Assembly (NCBI GenBank): GCA_000474255.1
Contig: BATO01000003.1
Span: 62,001 to 126,000 of the forward strand
Source: Aquipseudomonas alcaligenes MRY13-0052
GTDB lineage: Bacteria > Pseudomonadota > Gammaproteobacteria > Pseudomonadales > Pseudomonadaceae
DNA: 64,000 nt
Direction: 5' to 3'
The translations under genes were made by a program, and so were the position numbers. Below, one piece after another: positions 17,410 through 26,700 of the stretch. Position 1 is the stretch's first letter. Each line of letters begins with the position of its first letter. The notes under the pieces were generated by a model. The model did no database searches. It was given only the letters and a program-made list of their open reading frames with translations, and was not told the origin of the DNA.

Positions 17410-19587
17410 ATGTCATCGACCTCGCTCCGTCATTCCCTGCGCCGTCTCTGGGCCCAGGACAAGTTCAGCTACAGCCTGCGGGTGTTCGTCGCCCTGACCG
17501 GGAGCATGGCGCTCTGCTGGCAGCAGGACCGCATGGACCTGCTGATCCCGCTGTTCCTCGGCATCATCGCCAGCGCCCTGGCCGAAACCGATGACAGCTG
17601 GCAGGGCCGCCTCAACGCCCTGCTGGTGACCCTGGGCTGCTTCAGCGTCGCCTCCTTCTCGGTGGAGCTGCTGTTCCCCTACCCCTGGCTGTTCGTCTCT
17701 GCCCTGGCGCTGGCGGCCTTCGGCCTGACCATGCTCGGCGCCCTGGGCGAGCGCTACGCCACCATCGCCTCTGCGACGCTGATCCTGTCGATCTACAGCA
17801 TGATCGGCGTCGACCAGCGTGACGGCATCGGCCATGACCTGTGGCGTGAACCGGCGCTGCTGGTGGGCGGCGCGGCCTGGTACGGGTTGCTCTCGGTGAT
17901 CTGGCAGGCGCTGTTCACCCACCAGCCGGTGCAGCAGAGCCTGGCCCGGCTGTACCGCGAGCTGGGGCGCTACCTCAAGCTCAAGGCCAACCTCTTCGAG
18001 CCGCTGCGCGAGCTGGATGTGGAAGCCAAGCGCCTGGAACTGGCGCAGCAGAACGGCAAGGTGGTGGCGGCGCTGAACGCGGCCAAGGAGATCATCCTGC
18101 ACCGGGTCGGCAATGGCCGCCCCGGCCCCAAGGTGAGCCGCTACCTGAAGCTGTACTTCCTCGCCCAGGACATCCACGAACGCGCCAGCTCCTCGCACTA
18201 CCCCTACAACCAGCTGGCCGAGGCGTTCTTCCACAGCGACGTGCTGTTCCGCTGCCAGCGCCTGCTGCGCCAGCAGGGCGGCGCCTGCCAGGCCCTGGGC
18301 CAGGCCATCCAGATGCGCCAGCCCTTCGACTACAACGACGGCACCCAGGCCCTGGACGACCTGCACCGCTCCCTGGAGCACCTGCGCATCCAGAGCAACC
18401 CGGCCTGGCGCGGCCTGTTGCGCTCGCTCAACGCCCTGGCCGGCAACCTCTCCACCCTCGACCGCCTGCTGACCGACGCCAGCAACCCCGACGCCCTCGC
18501 CGAAGCCCAGGACAGCAGCCTGCTGGACCGATCGCCCAAGGGCCTGAAGGACGTCTGGGAGCGCCTCAAACAGAACTTCACCCCCACCTCCCTGGTGTTC
18601 CGCCACGCCCTGCGCATGGCCATCGCCCTGTCCACCGGCTACGGCGTGCTGCACCTGATCCACCCCAGCCAGGGCTACTGGATCCTGCTCACCACCGTAT
18701 TCGTCTGCCAGCCCAACTTCGGCGCCACCCGGCGCAAACTGGTGCAGCGGATCATCGGCACCGTCATCGGCCTGGCCCTGGGCTGGGCGCTGTTCGACCT
18801 GTTCCCCAGCGCCCTGGTGCAATCGCTGTTCGCGGTGGTGGCCGGGGTGATCTTCTTCGCCAACCGCGCCACGCGCTACACCCTGGCGACGGCGGCGATC
18901 ACCCTGATGGTGCTGTTCTGCTTCAACCAGATCGGCGACAGCTACGGCCTGTTCGTGCCGCGCCTGGTGGATACCCTGCTGGGCAGCCTGATCGCCGCCC
19001 TGGCGGTAATCTTCATCCTCCCCGACTGGCAGGGCCGCGGCCTGCACCGCGTGGTCGCCAACACCCTGGCCTGCAACGCCCGCTACCTGCGCCAACTGGT
19101 GCAGCAGTACAGCGGCGGCAAGCGCGACGACCTGGCCTACCGCCTGGCCCGGCGTAACGCCCACAACGCCGACGCGGCGCTGTCCACGACCCTGGCCAAC
19201 ATGCTCATGGAGCCGGGGCATTTCCGTAAGGAAGCGGACATCGGCTTCCGCTTCCTGGTGCTCTCCCACACCCTGCTCAGCTACCTCTCCGCCCTCGGCG
19301 CCCACCGCTCCAGCGAGCCCATGGCCCTGGAAGGCAACCTGCTGGGCGACGCTGCCGAACGCATCGCCACCGCCCTGGAAGAAATCGCCACCGACCTCGC
19401 CGCGCGCAAGCCGGTGACCATCCACAGCGACCCGGAAGAAACCCTGGCCAAGGAGCTGGAGCAACTGCCCGAGGACATGGACGAACGCGCCCGCCTGGTG
19501 CAGACCGAACTCGGCCTGATCTGCCGCCAGCTTGGCGCCCTGCGCACCCTGGCGGCGCACCTGGCGAGTGGGAAGAAGGTGGAGTGA
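17410..19587 (+). CDS. YccS/YhfK-family inner-membrane protein
   Basis: 725 aa. The architecture is typical of the YccS/FUSC-like family: an N-terminal hydrophobic block (about 20-170), a long cytoplasmic region (about 175-390), a second hydrophobic block (about 395-540, including YWILLTTVFVCQPNFGATRR), and a cytoplasmic C-terminal region. The family resembles aromatic acid exporters (AaeB) and fusaric acid resistance proteins; substrate unknown. It stands alone with about 155 bp upstream, where I see only a small CGGGTGTAACCCG hairpin near 17298. Confidence 0.85.
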   Translation: MSSTSLRHSLRRLWAQDKFSYSLRVFVALTGSMALCWQQDRMDLLIPLFLGIIASALAETDDSWQGRLNALLVTLGCFSVASFSVELLFPYPWLFVSALALAAFGLTMLGALGERYATIASATLILSIYSMIGVDQRDGIGHDLWREPALLVGGAAWYGLLSVIWQALFTHQPVQQSLARLYRELGRYLKLKANLFEPLRELDVEAKRLELAQQNGKVVAALNAAKEIILHRVGNGRPGPKVSRYLKLYFLAQDIHERASSSHYPYNQLAEAFFHSDVLFRCQRLLRQQGGACQALGQAIQMRQPFDYNDGTQALDDLHRSLEHLRIQSNPAWRGLLRSLNALAGNLSTLDRLLTDASNPDALAEAQDSSLLDRSPKGLKDVWERLKQNFTPTSLVFRHALRMAIALSTGYGVLHLIHPSQGYWILLTTVFVCQPNFGATRRKLVQRIIGTVIGLALGWALFDLFPSALVQSLFAVVAGVIFFANRATRYTLATAAITLMVLFCFNQIGDSYGLFVPRLVDTLLGSLIAALAVIFILPDWQGRGLHRVVANTLACNARYLRQLVQQYSGGKRDDLAYRLARRNAHNADAALSTTLANMLMEPGHFRKEADIGFRFLVLSHTLLSYLSALGAHRSSEPMALEGNLLGDAAERIATALEEIATDLAARKPVTIHSDPEETLAKELEQLPEDMDERARLVQTELGLICRQLGALRTLAAHLASGKKVE

Positions 19588-19624
19588 GGGCCCCTGCCGC
19601 CCAAGGAACCCTGCGCTCGGACAA

Positions 19625-19686
19625 TCGCGAATGAATTCGCTCCCACAGAAAAGCACGGTGCCCCGTGGGAGCGAATTCATTCGCGA
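19625..19686. repeat. REP doublet (REPIN) next to the RAYT gene
   Basis: Two perfect 22-bp inverted copies, 19625-19646 and 19665-19686, are separated by 18 bp. Each contains GCGAATGAATTCGCTCCCAC or its complement. This is the classic Pseudomonas REP text. A third identical 22-mer is at 20282-20303, on the other side of the RAYT gene. Confidence 0.9.
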
Positions 19687-19711
19687 AGCAGGCCGCAGGA
19701 CTGCCACCCGC

Positions 19712-20161
19712 TCACAGCCACACCGCGTCCCAATGCGGGTAATCACCAAGGCGCCGCACCAGCCCCGCCCTCAGCGGGTTGGCGACCACATAGCGCGCAA
19801 TCGGCAGCAATTCATCCTCGCGCCTCAGCGCCCGGTCATGGAACCCTGGCTGCCAGACCTTCCCTCCAGCGTCCAGCGACAGGCCCAGGCGCCTTGCGGT
19901 GCGGCCCTTCAGTGCCTTGACCACCGATGACAAAGGCATTGGCCCGCTGAGCCGCATCAGCCAGGGGAAATGATCGGGCATCACCACCCAGGCCAGTGAC
20001 TGCGCCAGGTTGTTCTGCTCCAGGCGCCTCAGCTCGTCGACCAACAACCGGGCACGTGCAAAGTCGGCGAAGAGCGGGCGCCGCTCGGCCGTAGTCGCGG
20101 TGATGAGATAAACCCTGCCGAGTTCGGAAACGCGCCCTTTGCGCAGATCGCGACTGCCCAT
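19712..20161 (-). CDS. REP-associated tyrosine transposase (RAYT) with altered HUH motif
   Basis: 149 aa, Y1_Tnp/IS200-like RAYT, a domesticated single-copy transposase thought to mobilise REP/REPIN sequences. It shows the family N-terminus (LRKGRVSELGRVYLITATT), the WQPGFHDRALR region and the catalytic Tyr124 in ARYVVANPLRAGL. The metal-binding HUH motif reads VVMPDHFPWL: His64 is present but the second His is Pro66 (codon CCC where CAC is expected). That would impair nicking unless compensated. REPs flank it on both sides, as expected for an active or formerly active RAYT locus. Confidence 0.88.
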   Translation of the reverse strand: MGSRDLRKGRVSELGRVYLITATTAERRPLFADFARARLLVDELRRLEQNNLAQSLAWVVMPDHFPWLMRLSGPMPLSSVVKALKGRTARRLGLSLDAGGKVWQPGFHDRALRREDELLPIARYVVANPLRAGLVRRLGDYPHWDAVWL

Positions 20162-20273
20162 GAGCCTGCCCTCCTTCCATGGAAAGCAGGGACTCTAACC
20201 AGCGGTGGCAAGCATGGCCGCGCGAGCGCGCCCAGGAAAACGCCGGTCTATGGGTAGCCGAAGACCGCCGAGT

Positions 20274-21734
20274 TCAAAGCATCGCGAATGAATTCGCTCC
20301 CACGGCCGTCTCCGCCGCCATCTCCGCCATCAACGCCTTCACCGTCTCACCCACCTTGCGCACGGCGGCTTCCTGCTCGGCATCGGGCTTGCGCGAGTAG
20401 TTCATGCGCAGGCAGCTGCGGTATTTGCCGGAGGCGGAGAACAGGCTGCCGGAGGCGATCTGTACGCCCTTGTCGAGCAGGGCACGATTCAGCCGCAGGG
20501 TGTCGAACCCCTCGTCCAGCTCGACCCAGAGCATGAATCCACCCTGGGGCCGGCTGGCGCGGGTGCCTTCGGGGAAGTACTTCATCACCCAGTCGATCAT
20601 CTGGTCGCGGCCGTTCTGGTACTGGCTGCGCATGCGCCGCACATGGGGCTCGTAGGCGCCGCTGGCGAGGAATTCGGCCAGGGCGATCTGCGGCTGGGTG
20701 GCGGTGGCGCCGGTGGAGATGTACTTCATGTGCAGCAGCCGGTCGAAGTAGCGGCCGGGGGCGATCCAGCCGATGCGGATGCCCGGCGCCACGGTCTTGG
20801 AGAAGGAGCTGCACAGCAGCACGCGACCGTCCTCGTCGAAGGACTTGATGGTGCGCGGACGCGGGTAGCGGTAGGCCAGGTCGCCGTAGACGTCGTCTTC
20901 GATGATCGCCACGTCGTAGCGCTGGGCCAGGGTCAGCAGGGCGCGCTTGCGGGCCTCCGGCATGATGTAGCCGAGGGGGTTGTTGCAGTTGGGGGTGAGC
21001 TGGATGAGCTTGATCGGCCACTGCTCCAGGGCCATCTCCAGCGCCTCCAGGCTGATGCCGTTGATCGGGTCGGTGGGCAGTTCCAGGGCCTTCATGCCGA
21101 AGCCCTTCAGCGCCTGCATGGCGCCGTGGAAGCTGGGCGAGTCCACCGCGACTATGTCCCCCGGCTGGCAGATGGCGCGGATGGAGGCGGACAGCGCCTC
21201 GTGGCAGCCGGTGGTGATGATCAGGTCGCTAGCGGGAATCTGGCAGCCCGCATCCACCAGCAGCCGCGAAACCTGCTCGCGCAGCGGCAGCGAGCCCTGG
21301 ATGGCGTCGTAGTAGAGGCCCCCCAGGTCCGGGCGCCGGGCGACCTGCGCGAGGCTGCGCAGCAGCGGCCGCAAGGTGGGGCTGGAGACGTCGGGCATGC
21401 CCCGGCCCAGTTGCACCAGGCCGTCGCGGGCGCCGCGCTTGACCAGCTCCAGCACGTCGCTCCACTGCGACACGTCCACCGGGCGCTGCGCCGCGCGGGT
21501 CATGGCCGGCAGCGCCGGGGCCTCGCGGCGGGGCGGTACGAAGTAGCCGGACTTCGGCCGTGGCACGGCGAGGCCGCCGTCCTCCAGCAGGCGATAGGCC
21601 TGCTGCACGGTGCTGAGGCTGACGCCGTGCTCCTGGCTCAGGGCGCGCACCGAGGGCAGGCGGTCGCCCGGGCGGTAGTAGCCCTGCTCGATGCGCTCGG
21701 CGAGGGTTTCGGCGAGCTGGGTGTAGAGCTTCAT
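20274..21734 (-). CDS. MocR-type transcriptional regulator (GntR HTH plus aminotransferase fold)
   Basis: 486 aa. The N-terminal winged helix (about 1-70; YYRPGDRLPSVRALSQEHGV) is joined to a fold-type I aminotransferase domain; the PLP lysine lies in LLCSSFSKTVAPGIRIGW. The ATG at 21734 follows AGGGGA. The last residues, VGANSFAML, are encoded by a REP sequence (20282-20303), so the native C-terminus has been replaced or extended by repeat DNA. Divergent from a DUF1127 gene, which is the best candidate target. The effector is probably PLP or an amino compound, by family analogy only. Confidence 0.87.
   Translation of the reverse strand: MKLYTQLAETLAERIEQGYYRPGDRLPSVRALSQEHGVSLSTVQQAYRLLEDGGLAVPRPKSGYFVPPRREAPALPAMTRAAQRPVDVSQWSDVLELVKRGARDGLVQLGRGMPDVSSPTLRPLLRSLAQVARRPDLGGLYYDAIQGSLPLREQVSRLLVDAGCQIPASDLIITTGCHEALSASIRAICQPGDIVAVDSPSFHGAMQALKGFGMKALELPTDPINGISLEALEMALEQWPIKLIQLTPNCNNPLGYIMPEARKRALLTLAQRYDVAIIEDDVYGDLAYRYPRPRTIKSFDEDGRVLLCSSFSKTVAPGIRIGWIAPGRYFDRLLHMKYISTGATATQPQIALAEFLASGAYEPHVRRMRSQYQNGRDQMIDWVMKYFPEGTRASRPQGGFMLWVELDEGFDTLRLNRALLDKGVQIASGSLFSASGKYRSCLRMNYSRKPDAEQEAAVRKVGETVKALMAEMAAETAVGANSFAML
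20282..20303. repeat. REP singlet overlapping the end of the MocR gene
   Basis: Identical to the 22-bp arm at 19625-19646. It lies inside the coding frame, ending six bases before the TGA stop, and encodes the last residues of the regulator. Confidence 0.85.
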
Positions 21735-21774
21735 GACAGTTCCCCTTGCGCAGGGCGGGTTGCGCACAGACCGG

Positions 21775-21855
21775 TACAGATAACGGGTAAATTGTGGATT
21801 CAGACGCAAAGCCGCGCAATCTGTATGAAAAAAATATCAGCACCGTGAATCTGTA
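21775..21855. promoter_or_regulatory. ATCTGTA repeats in the MocR/DUF1127 divergent region
   Basis: ATCTGTA occurs at 21819-21825 and 21849-21855 as direct repeats spaced exactly 30 bp, about three helical turns, and once inverted at 21775-21781. MocR regulators commonly bind spaced direct or inverted repeats, so this is a candidate operator. Not tested. Confidence 0.5.
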
Positions 21856-21919
21856 ATGCTTTTCGTCGCCCATTCATCATGTTCTCCATACACCCGTACC
21901 CCAGCATGAGGAGAACGAC

Positions 21920-22153
21920 ATGAACGGCCTGAGCGATACGCGGCTGAGCCTCCACGGGAAAGAACTGGAGCTGGAGCACCTGTGCGCCCGCGCCAATGCC
22001 AGCTTCGCCGAAGACGGCCGCTGGTATCGCTTCTGGCGCCGCCTGCACACCCGCAAGGCGCTGCTGGACCTGGACGAGCAGGCGCTGCGCGATATCGGGC
22101 TGACCCGCGAACAGGCCCTGGAAGAGGCGCTGAAGCCGTTCTGGAAGCTGTAA
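21920..22153 (+). CDS. DUF1127 small protein
   Basis: 77 aa. The C-terminal half has the DUF1127 (YjiS-like) pattern: a basic amphipathic stretch RWYRFWRRLHTRKALLDLDE, then LRDIGLTREQALEEALKPFW. Such proteins are soluble, arginine-rich and poorly understood; a few act in RNA turnover or phosphate and carbon regulation. AGGAGAA lies just upstream of the ATG. It is divergent from the MocR regulator, whose repeats lie in its promoter region. Confidence 0.85.
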   Translation: MNGLSDTRLSLHGKELELEHLCARANASFAEDGRWYRFWRRLHTRKALLDLDEQALRDIGLTREQALEEALKPFWKL

Positions 22154-22159
22154 GGAAGG

Positions 22160-22187
22160 CCGGCCGCCCGCAGGCGGCCGGTTGTCC
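22160..22187. terminator. Hairpin between convergent DUF1127 and chemoreceptor genes
   Basis: Perfect 9-bp stem CCGGCCGCC-cgca-GGCGGCCGG (22160-22181) followed by TTGTCC. Likely terminator, weak T-run. Confidence 0.55.
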
Positions 22188-22192
22188 GGCGA

Positions 22193-24220
22193 TCAGGACA
22201 GGCGGAAGCGCGCGGTGTTCTGGTTCAGCGCCTGGCTGCCGCGATGCAGTTGCTCGGCGGCGGCCTGCACCGACTGGGCACCATGCAGCAACAGGCTGGC
22301 AGCCTGGTCCACCTGCTGGATATTGCCGCTGACCTCGTCCGCCGTGGCGGCCTGTTCTTCGGCGGCGGTGGCGATCTGCGCCAGGCGATCACTGACCCGC
22401 TGTACCGCATCGGCGATGCCGGAGAGGTCGTCGCCCATGCTCAGCACACTGCCCACATCACCCTCGGCCTGCTTGAATGCGGCCTCCATCAACGCCACGG
22501 CCTGGCCGACCACCCCTTGCAGGCTGGCGACGGTGTCGCCGATTTCCTTGGTCGAGTCCTGGGTGCGCTGGGACAGGCTGCGCACCTCGTCGGCGACCAC
22601 GGCAAAACCCCGGCCCTGCTCGCCCGCGCGCGCGGCTTCGATGGCGGCGTTGAGCGCCAGCAGGTTGGTCTGCTCGGCGATGCCCTTGATCACATCCACC
22701 ACGCGGTTGATCTGCTGGGCCTGGTCGCGCAGTTGCTGCAACGAGGAGACGGTGTCCCCCAGGCGCGTGCTCAGCTCACGCATGCTGGCCCCGGTGCGGG
22801 CGCTGCGCTGGTTGCTCTGCATGGCGATTTCGCGGGTCTGCTGGGCATCCTGGGCGGCGCCCTCGCAGCTTTCGGCCACGCTCTGGGCGGTGGCCGCCAA
22901 CTGGTGCGCGGCGGCGGCGATCTGGCTGACCTGGCCCTGCTGCTGCTCCACCGAGGTAAGGGTGTCCTGGGCCTGGGCATTGAGTTGCTGCACGGTGCCA
23001 CCCAGTTGGCCGCTCTCGAGGTTCACGCCCTCCAGCGAACTGCGCAGCTGCGCCAGCGCGGCGTTGAGGGCTTCGGCGATCTGCGCCAGGTCGTCGCTGC
23101 CATGCACGGTGTCGGCCACGCGCAGGTCACCGGCACGCAGGCCTTCGGCGGCTTCGGTGATGGCGGCGGTACCCCGGCGGATGGCCGCGTTGAGGCACAG
23201 CAGCATGTACAGGGCCAGCAGGGTGAGCAGGCTGAAGCCGCCGATCACCTGGACCATGCTGCGCAGCGCCTGGGTACGGAAGTCGCCGAGGCGCGCCTGG
23301 AAGCGCTCGGTCAGCGCCTGTTGCAGGGCCACCAGTTGGCCGTCGAGGCGCTCCACCTGCTGGATGAACTCGGCGGTGCCGAGGGTGAAGGGGTTGGCCT
23401 CGAACATGCCCTTGTCGACCCGGGCGAGGAAGTCGTTCATGGCCTGGTCGGCCTGGCGGAACGGGGCATCCAGCGCGGCGTTGACGTCGGATGCCTGGGC
23501 GATGGCGTCCTGGGCCTTGCGCAGTTGCCGCGACGTGTCATCGAGGGAGCGGCGCAGGTCACGCACGGCGACCCGGCTCTGCAGGGTGAAGTGCTGCGAC
23601 ACCACCGCGCCATGGGCGTTGGCGGCGAAACTGCCGAGCAGCTCCTGGGCGCGCGGCTGCACGTAGGTGAGCTGCTCCATCATCAGGTAGGTGTCCATGC
23701 CCGGGTCGAGGATCAGCCCGGTCTCGGTGGCCACCTGCTCACGCAAGGATTGCAGACTCTGCAGTACGTCCTGGAAACGCTCCAGTGCATCCGGCAGCGC
23801 CAGCGGCGCCAGGGCCTGGAAGCTGATGCGCTCGCTGCGCGAACGGGCTTCCTCGAACAGCTTGCGGCTCTGCTCGCCGAGCTGCTCCGTCTTCAGCTGT
23901 GCATCGACCTTGGCCAGGGCTTCCTGCAGGCGGGCGCTGCGCTGCTCGAGCAGGGACTTGGCGGCATCCTCGGTGCCCTTCCAGCGGGCCAGCAGCAGAC
24001 GCTGGGTGCCGACCTCATGCTGGGCATCGGCCAGCGTGGCGATCACCCGCATGCCACTGAGCTCGCCCTCCACCAGGCCGAGGCGGTCCAGGTAGGAGGT
24101 AGTGATCACCCACAGGGCATAGCCCAGGGGCAGGATGAACAAAAGGAAGAGCAGCTGGAATTTCCGCGCGAAGCTGAACCCTTCGAGCAGACGCACGCCC
24201 GGCGTGAGTAATGCTGTCAT
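22193..24220 (-). CDS. Methyl-accepting chemotaxis protein
   Basis: 675 aa transmembrane chemoreceptor. Membrane segment 1 at about 22-42, a roughly 280-residue helical periplasmic domain with no motif I can name, membrane segment 2 at about 322-344, HAMP at about 345-395, and a signalling domain whose conserved hairpin tip is [20 protein letters not shown]. There is no C-terminal NWETF-type pentapeptide for CheR docking. GAGGTG lies before the ATG. The ligand cannot be inferred. An HDOD gene follows on the same strand, 190 bp away. Confidence 0.92.
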   Translation of the reverse strand: MTALLTPGVRLLEGFSFARKFQLLFLLFILPLGYALWVITTSYLDRLGLVEGELSGMRVIATLADAQHEVGTQRLLLARWKGTEDAAKSLLEQRSARLQEALAKVDAQLKTEQLGEQSRKLFEEARSRSERISFQALAPLALPDALERFQDVLQSLQSLREQVATETGLILDPGMDTYLMMEQLTYVQPRAQELLGSFAANAHGAVVSQHFTLQSRVAVRDLRRSLDDTSRQLRKAQDAIAQASDVNAALDAPFRQADQAMNDFLARVDKGMFEANPFTLGTAEFIQQVERLDGQLVALQQALTERFQARLGDFRTQALRSMVQVIGGFSLLTLLALYMLLCLNAAIRRGTAAITEAAEGLRAGDLRVADTVHGSDDLAQIAEALNAALAQLRSSLEGVNLESGQLGGTVQQLNAQAQDTLTSVEQQQGQVSQIAAAAHQLAATAQSVAESCEGAAQDAQQTREIAMQSNQRSARTGASMRELSTRLGDTVSSLQQLRDQAQQINRVVDVIKGIAEQTNLLALNAAIEAARAGEQGRGFAVVADEVRSLSQRTQDSTKEIGDTVASLQGVVGQAVALMEAAFKQAEGDVGSVLSMGDDLSGIADAVQRVSDRLAQIATAAEEQAATADEVSGNIQQVDQAASLLLHGAQSVQAAAEQLHRGSQALNQNTARFRLS

Positions 24221-24410
24221 GACGACACCTCATTGGACCCGGATCGGCCAGGGGGCCGAAAACAAGCCCCATGCAAAAGCCGAACCTGGGGGTTACCCCT
24301 TTGTCGCCGGCAGCACCCCGGGGTGCTGCACGACGCATGGCGAGGCACTCCGGCCAGCAGAACCCCGCAGCGGCCCTGCGACGGGAAGGCATTGCACCAG
24401 AACGGTGCGA

Positions 24411-25271
24411 CTACTGAAGCAGCGACTCCACCCGCTGGATCTCGGCGCGCTGGCTGGCCACGAGGGCCAGGCCATTGCCGCTGGGGTCCAGGGCATTCAG
24501 GGGGGCCTGCAACTTACGATAGGCGACAAGATCCACCAGCGGTGGCAGCAGAGCGGTAGGGCCGGCATCACGCAGGGCGTGGAACAGGCCAAGGTTGATC
24601 AGGTCGGCCAGTTCGACGCCCGGGCCTGAGGACTCGTCCCAGGCGCCCAGGTTGCGCACCACGGAGATGTAGCTTTCATCCACCGACCATTTCTTCAGCA
24701 CGATCACCCCGAGGGATTTGCCGTATTCCCGGCACAGGCGGGTGTAGAGCTCGGGGGATGGGATCTGCTGGGCATCCTTGAACGCCGAGAGGATGGCCAG
24801 GGCGCCGATGTCGCTGAGCACGCTGGCCAGCAGCACATGGTCGGACGAGGCGTGGCCGATCAGCCGCGCCAGCACGGCGCTGATGCTGCCGCGCCGGGCC
24901 AGGCGGCCCCAGGTGTCGACGAAGAGCTTCTTGTGCGCGGCGCTGTGCAGGGTGAACAGGCTCTTGATGCTGTGGACCATGGTGATGCGGTCCACCTCCA
25001 ACATGCCAAGGGTGCGGATCACATCATCCAGGGTCTTGGGCGGCGGCGCGGTGCGCAGGCGCGTGCTCGCCGCGTGCTTGACCAGGGTGGCGCTGAGGGC
25101 GGGGTCCTTGTTGATGACCCGCGCCAGGGTAGCGGTGCTGGCATCCGGATTGGCCAGCACGCGGCGAATTTCCAGGGTGATCATGGGGAGGCTGGGGAGC
25201 TGCTCTTCACCGCTCATCAACTGTGAAACCAGACGCCTATAGATCGAATAACCCGACTCTTCAGTACTCAC
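24411..25271 (-). CDS. HDOD-domain signalling protein
   Basis: About 286 aa. An HDOD domain covers roughly residues 25-220 (EEQLPSLPMITLEIRRVLAN, then VINKDPALSATLVKHAAS and LARLIGHASSDHVLLASVLS). HDOD proteins are relatives of HD phosphohydrolases without a complete metal site and often act in signalling or c-di-GMP circuits. I chose the GTG at 25271 because GGGGA lies 6-7 nt upstream; an ATG at 25307 has no ribosome site. Confidence 0.8.
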   Translation of the reverse strand: MSTEESGYSIYRRLVSQLMSGEEQLPSLPMITLEIRRVLANPDASTATLARVINKDPALSATLVKHAASTRLRTAPPPKTLDDVIRTLGMLEVDRITMVHSIKSLFTLHSAAHKKLFVDTWGRLARRGSISAVLARLIGHASSDHVLLASVLSDIGALAILSAFKDAQQIPSPELYTRLCREYGKSLGVIVLKKWSVDESYISVVRNLGAWDESSGPGVELADLINLGLFHALRDAGPTALLPPLVDLVAYRKLQAPLNALDPSGNGLALVASQRAEIQRVESLLQ

Positions 25272-25446
25272 GACAGTCCCCACATGGCCTTGTGCCAGTG
25301 TAGCCATCGCCAAGGTCGGCAAACAGTGCCGCGGCGCTCTGCCGACGAGCGACATGCGGGCGCGGGGAACCGAACCCGGGCCGCCAGGCTCCACTCTAGT
25401 GGCGAACACCATCCCGCTCCCCATTCCGATGCGCAGAGGCCCTTCC

Positions 25447-25695
25447 GTGGAAACCGAACGACTGTCCAAGACCCTGAACTTCATGCGCACGCAGCTACTT
25501 CCCCTTGGCTTTTCCGGCCACATGGACAGCGACCGCAGCCTGCACGTGCTGATCTACGACCAACGCACCCGCAAGACCATCCTCGAGACCGCCGGCATCC
25601 CCTTTTCCGCCACCTGCGGCAAGGCCGAGGCGCTGCACCTGGTGCAACGCCTGAAACGCGATATCGACGAGCAGTTCATCCGCACCCACCCCTGA
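25447..25695 (+). CDS. Small conserved hypothetical protein
   Basis: About 82 aa, no recognised domain. It is soluble, with one Cys and a predicted mix of helix and strand (LNFMRTQLLPLGFSGHMDSD, then SLHVLIYDQRTRKTILETAG). The GTG start at 25447 follows AGAGG. It is convergent with the following solute-binding protein gene. Confidence 0.6.
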   Translation: METERLSKTLNFMRTQLLPLGFSGHMDSDRSLHVLIYDQRTRKTILETAGIPFSATCGKAEALHLVQRLKRDIDEQFIRTHP

Positions 25696-25701
25696 ACCGC
25701 C

Positions 25702-26454
25702 TCAGGGGATGGTGACGCCGTGCAGGGTCGCCATCTCATCCAGCCGGCCGTCGCTGATCAGGCTGGCGAAGGCGCGGTCGAAATCGGCACGCAAGGCCGC
25801 GTGGTCCTCGGTCCTGGGGAAGGCGAAGTAGCCATCCTGGATGTCGATGATCGGGAGCAACTGGTGCACGGTGCCGCGCTCCAGGGCTTCGATGCGCGGT
25901 CGGGTGTTGCGCTCGTTGCTGGCCAGCAGGTCGATGCGCCCCAGCACCAGCATGCGCAGGGCGTTGTCGACGCTCTCGATGCTGTGCAGGTCCATCGCCT
26001 CGCGGCCTTCGTCGAAGTGGGGGCCGTAGGTCCAGCCACGGATGATGCCGACACGCCGACCAGCCAGCATGGCGTAGTCCCCCTTCCAATCGACATCCAC
26101 GCCATCACGGGCATAGAACACGATGCGATCGCGATAGAAGGCGTGCTGGCTGAAGAGGAAATGCTGCTCGCGCTCCGGCGTGCGGTAGGGGCCGATCAGG
26201 ATGTCCGCGCGCCCCTGCGCCACCATCTTCTGCGCCCGCGCCCAGGGGTAGACCTCGAAGCGCACCGAGTCGCCCATGCGCTGCGCCACCTCGCGCAGGA
26301 CATCAGGGCCGAGGCCGATGAAACGGCCGTCCTGGGTCTGCCCGAACAGGCGCGGGAACTCGGCTCCCACGGCCAGCCATTCGCGGGCCGACGCGAACGG
26401 CACGACCACCAGGCACAGCAGCACTGGACACAGCATCCGTAGATAGCGGCTCAT
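25702..26454 (-). CDS. Orphan periplasmic solute-binding protein, family 3
   Basis: 250 aa with a signal peptide (LRMLCPVLLCLVVVPFASA). PBPb pattern: GLGPDVLREVAQRMGDSVRF, VYPWARAQKMVAQGRADILI and GRRVGIIRGWTYGPHFDEGR. No transporter genes nearby. It is a second member of the same orphan family as the protein at 15187-15921, and the ligand is unknown. The ATG at 26454 places the hydrophobic core correctly. Confidence 0.8.
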   Translation of the reverse strand: MSRYLRMLCPVLLCLVVVPFASAREWLAVGAEFPRLFGQTQDGRFIGLGPDVLREVAQRMGDSVRFEVYPWARAQKMVAQGRADILIGPYRTPEREQHFLFSQHAFYRDRIVFYARDGVDVDWKGDYAMLAGRRVGIIRGWTYGPHFDEGREAMDLHSIESVDNALRMLVLGRIDLLASNERNTRPRIEALERGTVHQLLPIIDIQDGYFAFPRTEDHAALRADFDRAFASLISDGRLDEMATLHGVTIP

Positions 26455-26700
26455 GCCCGCGAATACTCGACGACAGGAATGGGGCTTGAGCCTAGCAGGC
26501 TTTTTCTGCGCCAGGTGAGCCGGCAAAGCGGGGCTGCGGAGGGCCGACCGGAGCATTCGCCAGGGCCTTTGGGACACCGCCTACAGATGCACCCTGGAGC
26601 CGGGGCTATAGTCGGTCCCGTCATGCCCGCCTCAGGACTGCGCTTATCCTGCAGCCCTCCACAGCTGGGGTTGGGCATGACCCCCTCCCTCCTTACTCTC

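Noticed and set aside
17413-19749. A 778-codon open frame on the minus strand across the YccS-type gene
   Set aside because: It is the antisense frame of a clear plus-strand membrane protein; its composition (Gly/Gln/Val-rich, no domain) is typical of GC-rich shadow frames.
19625-20303. A CRISPR array or insertion sequence at the 22-bp repeats
   Set aside because: There are only three copies, two of them inverted, with irregular spacing and a RAYT gene between; this is a REP locus.
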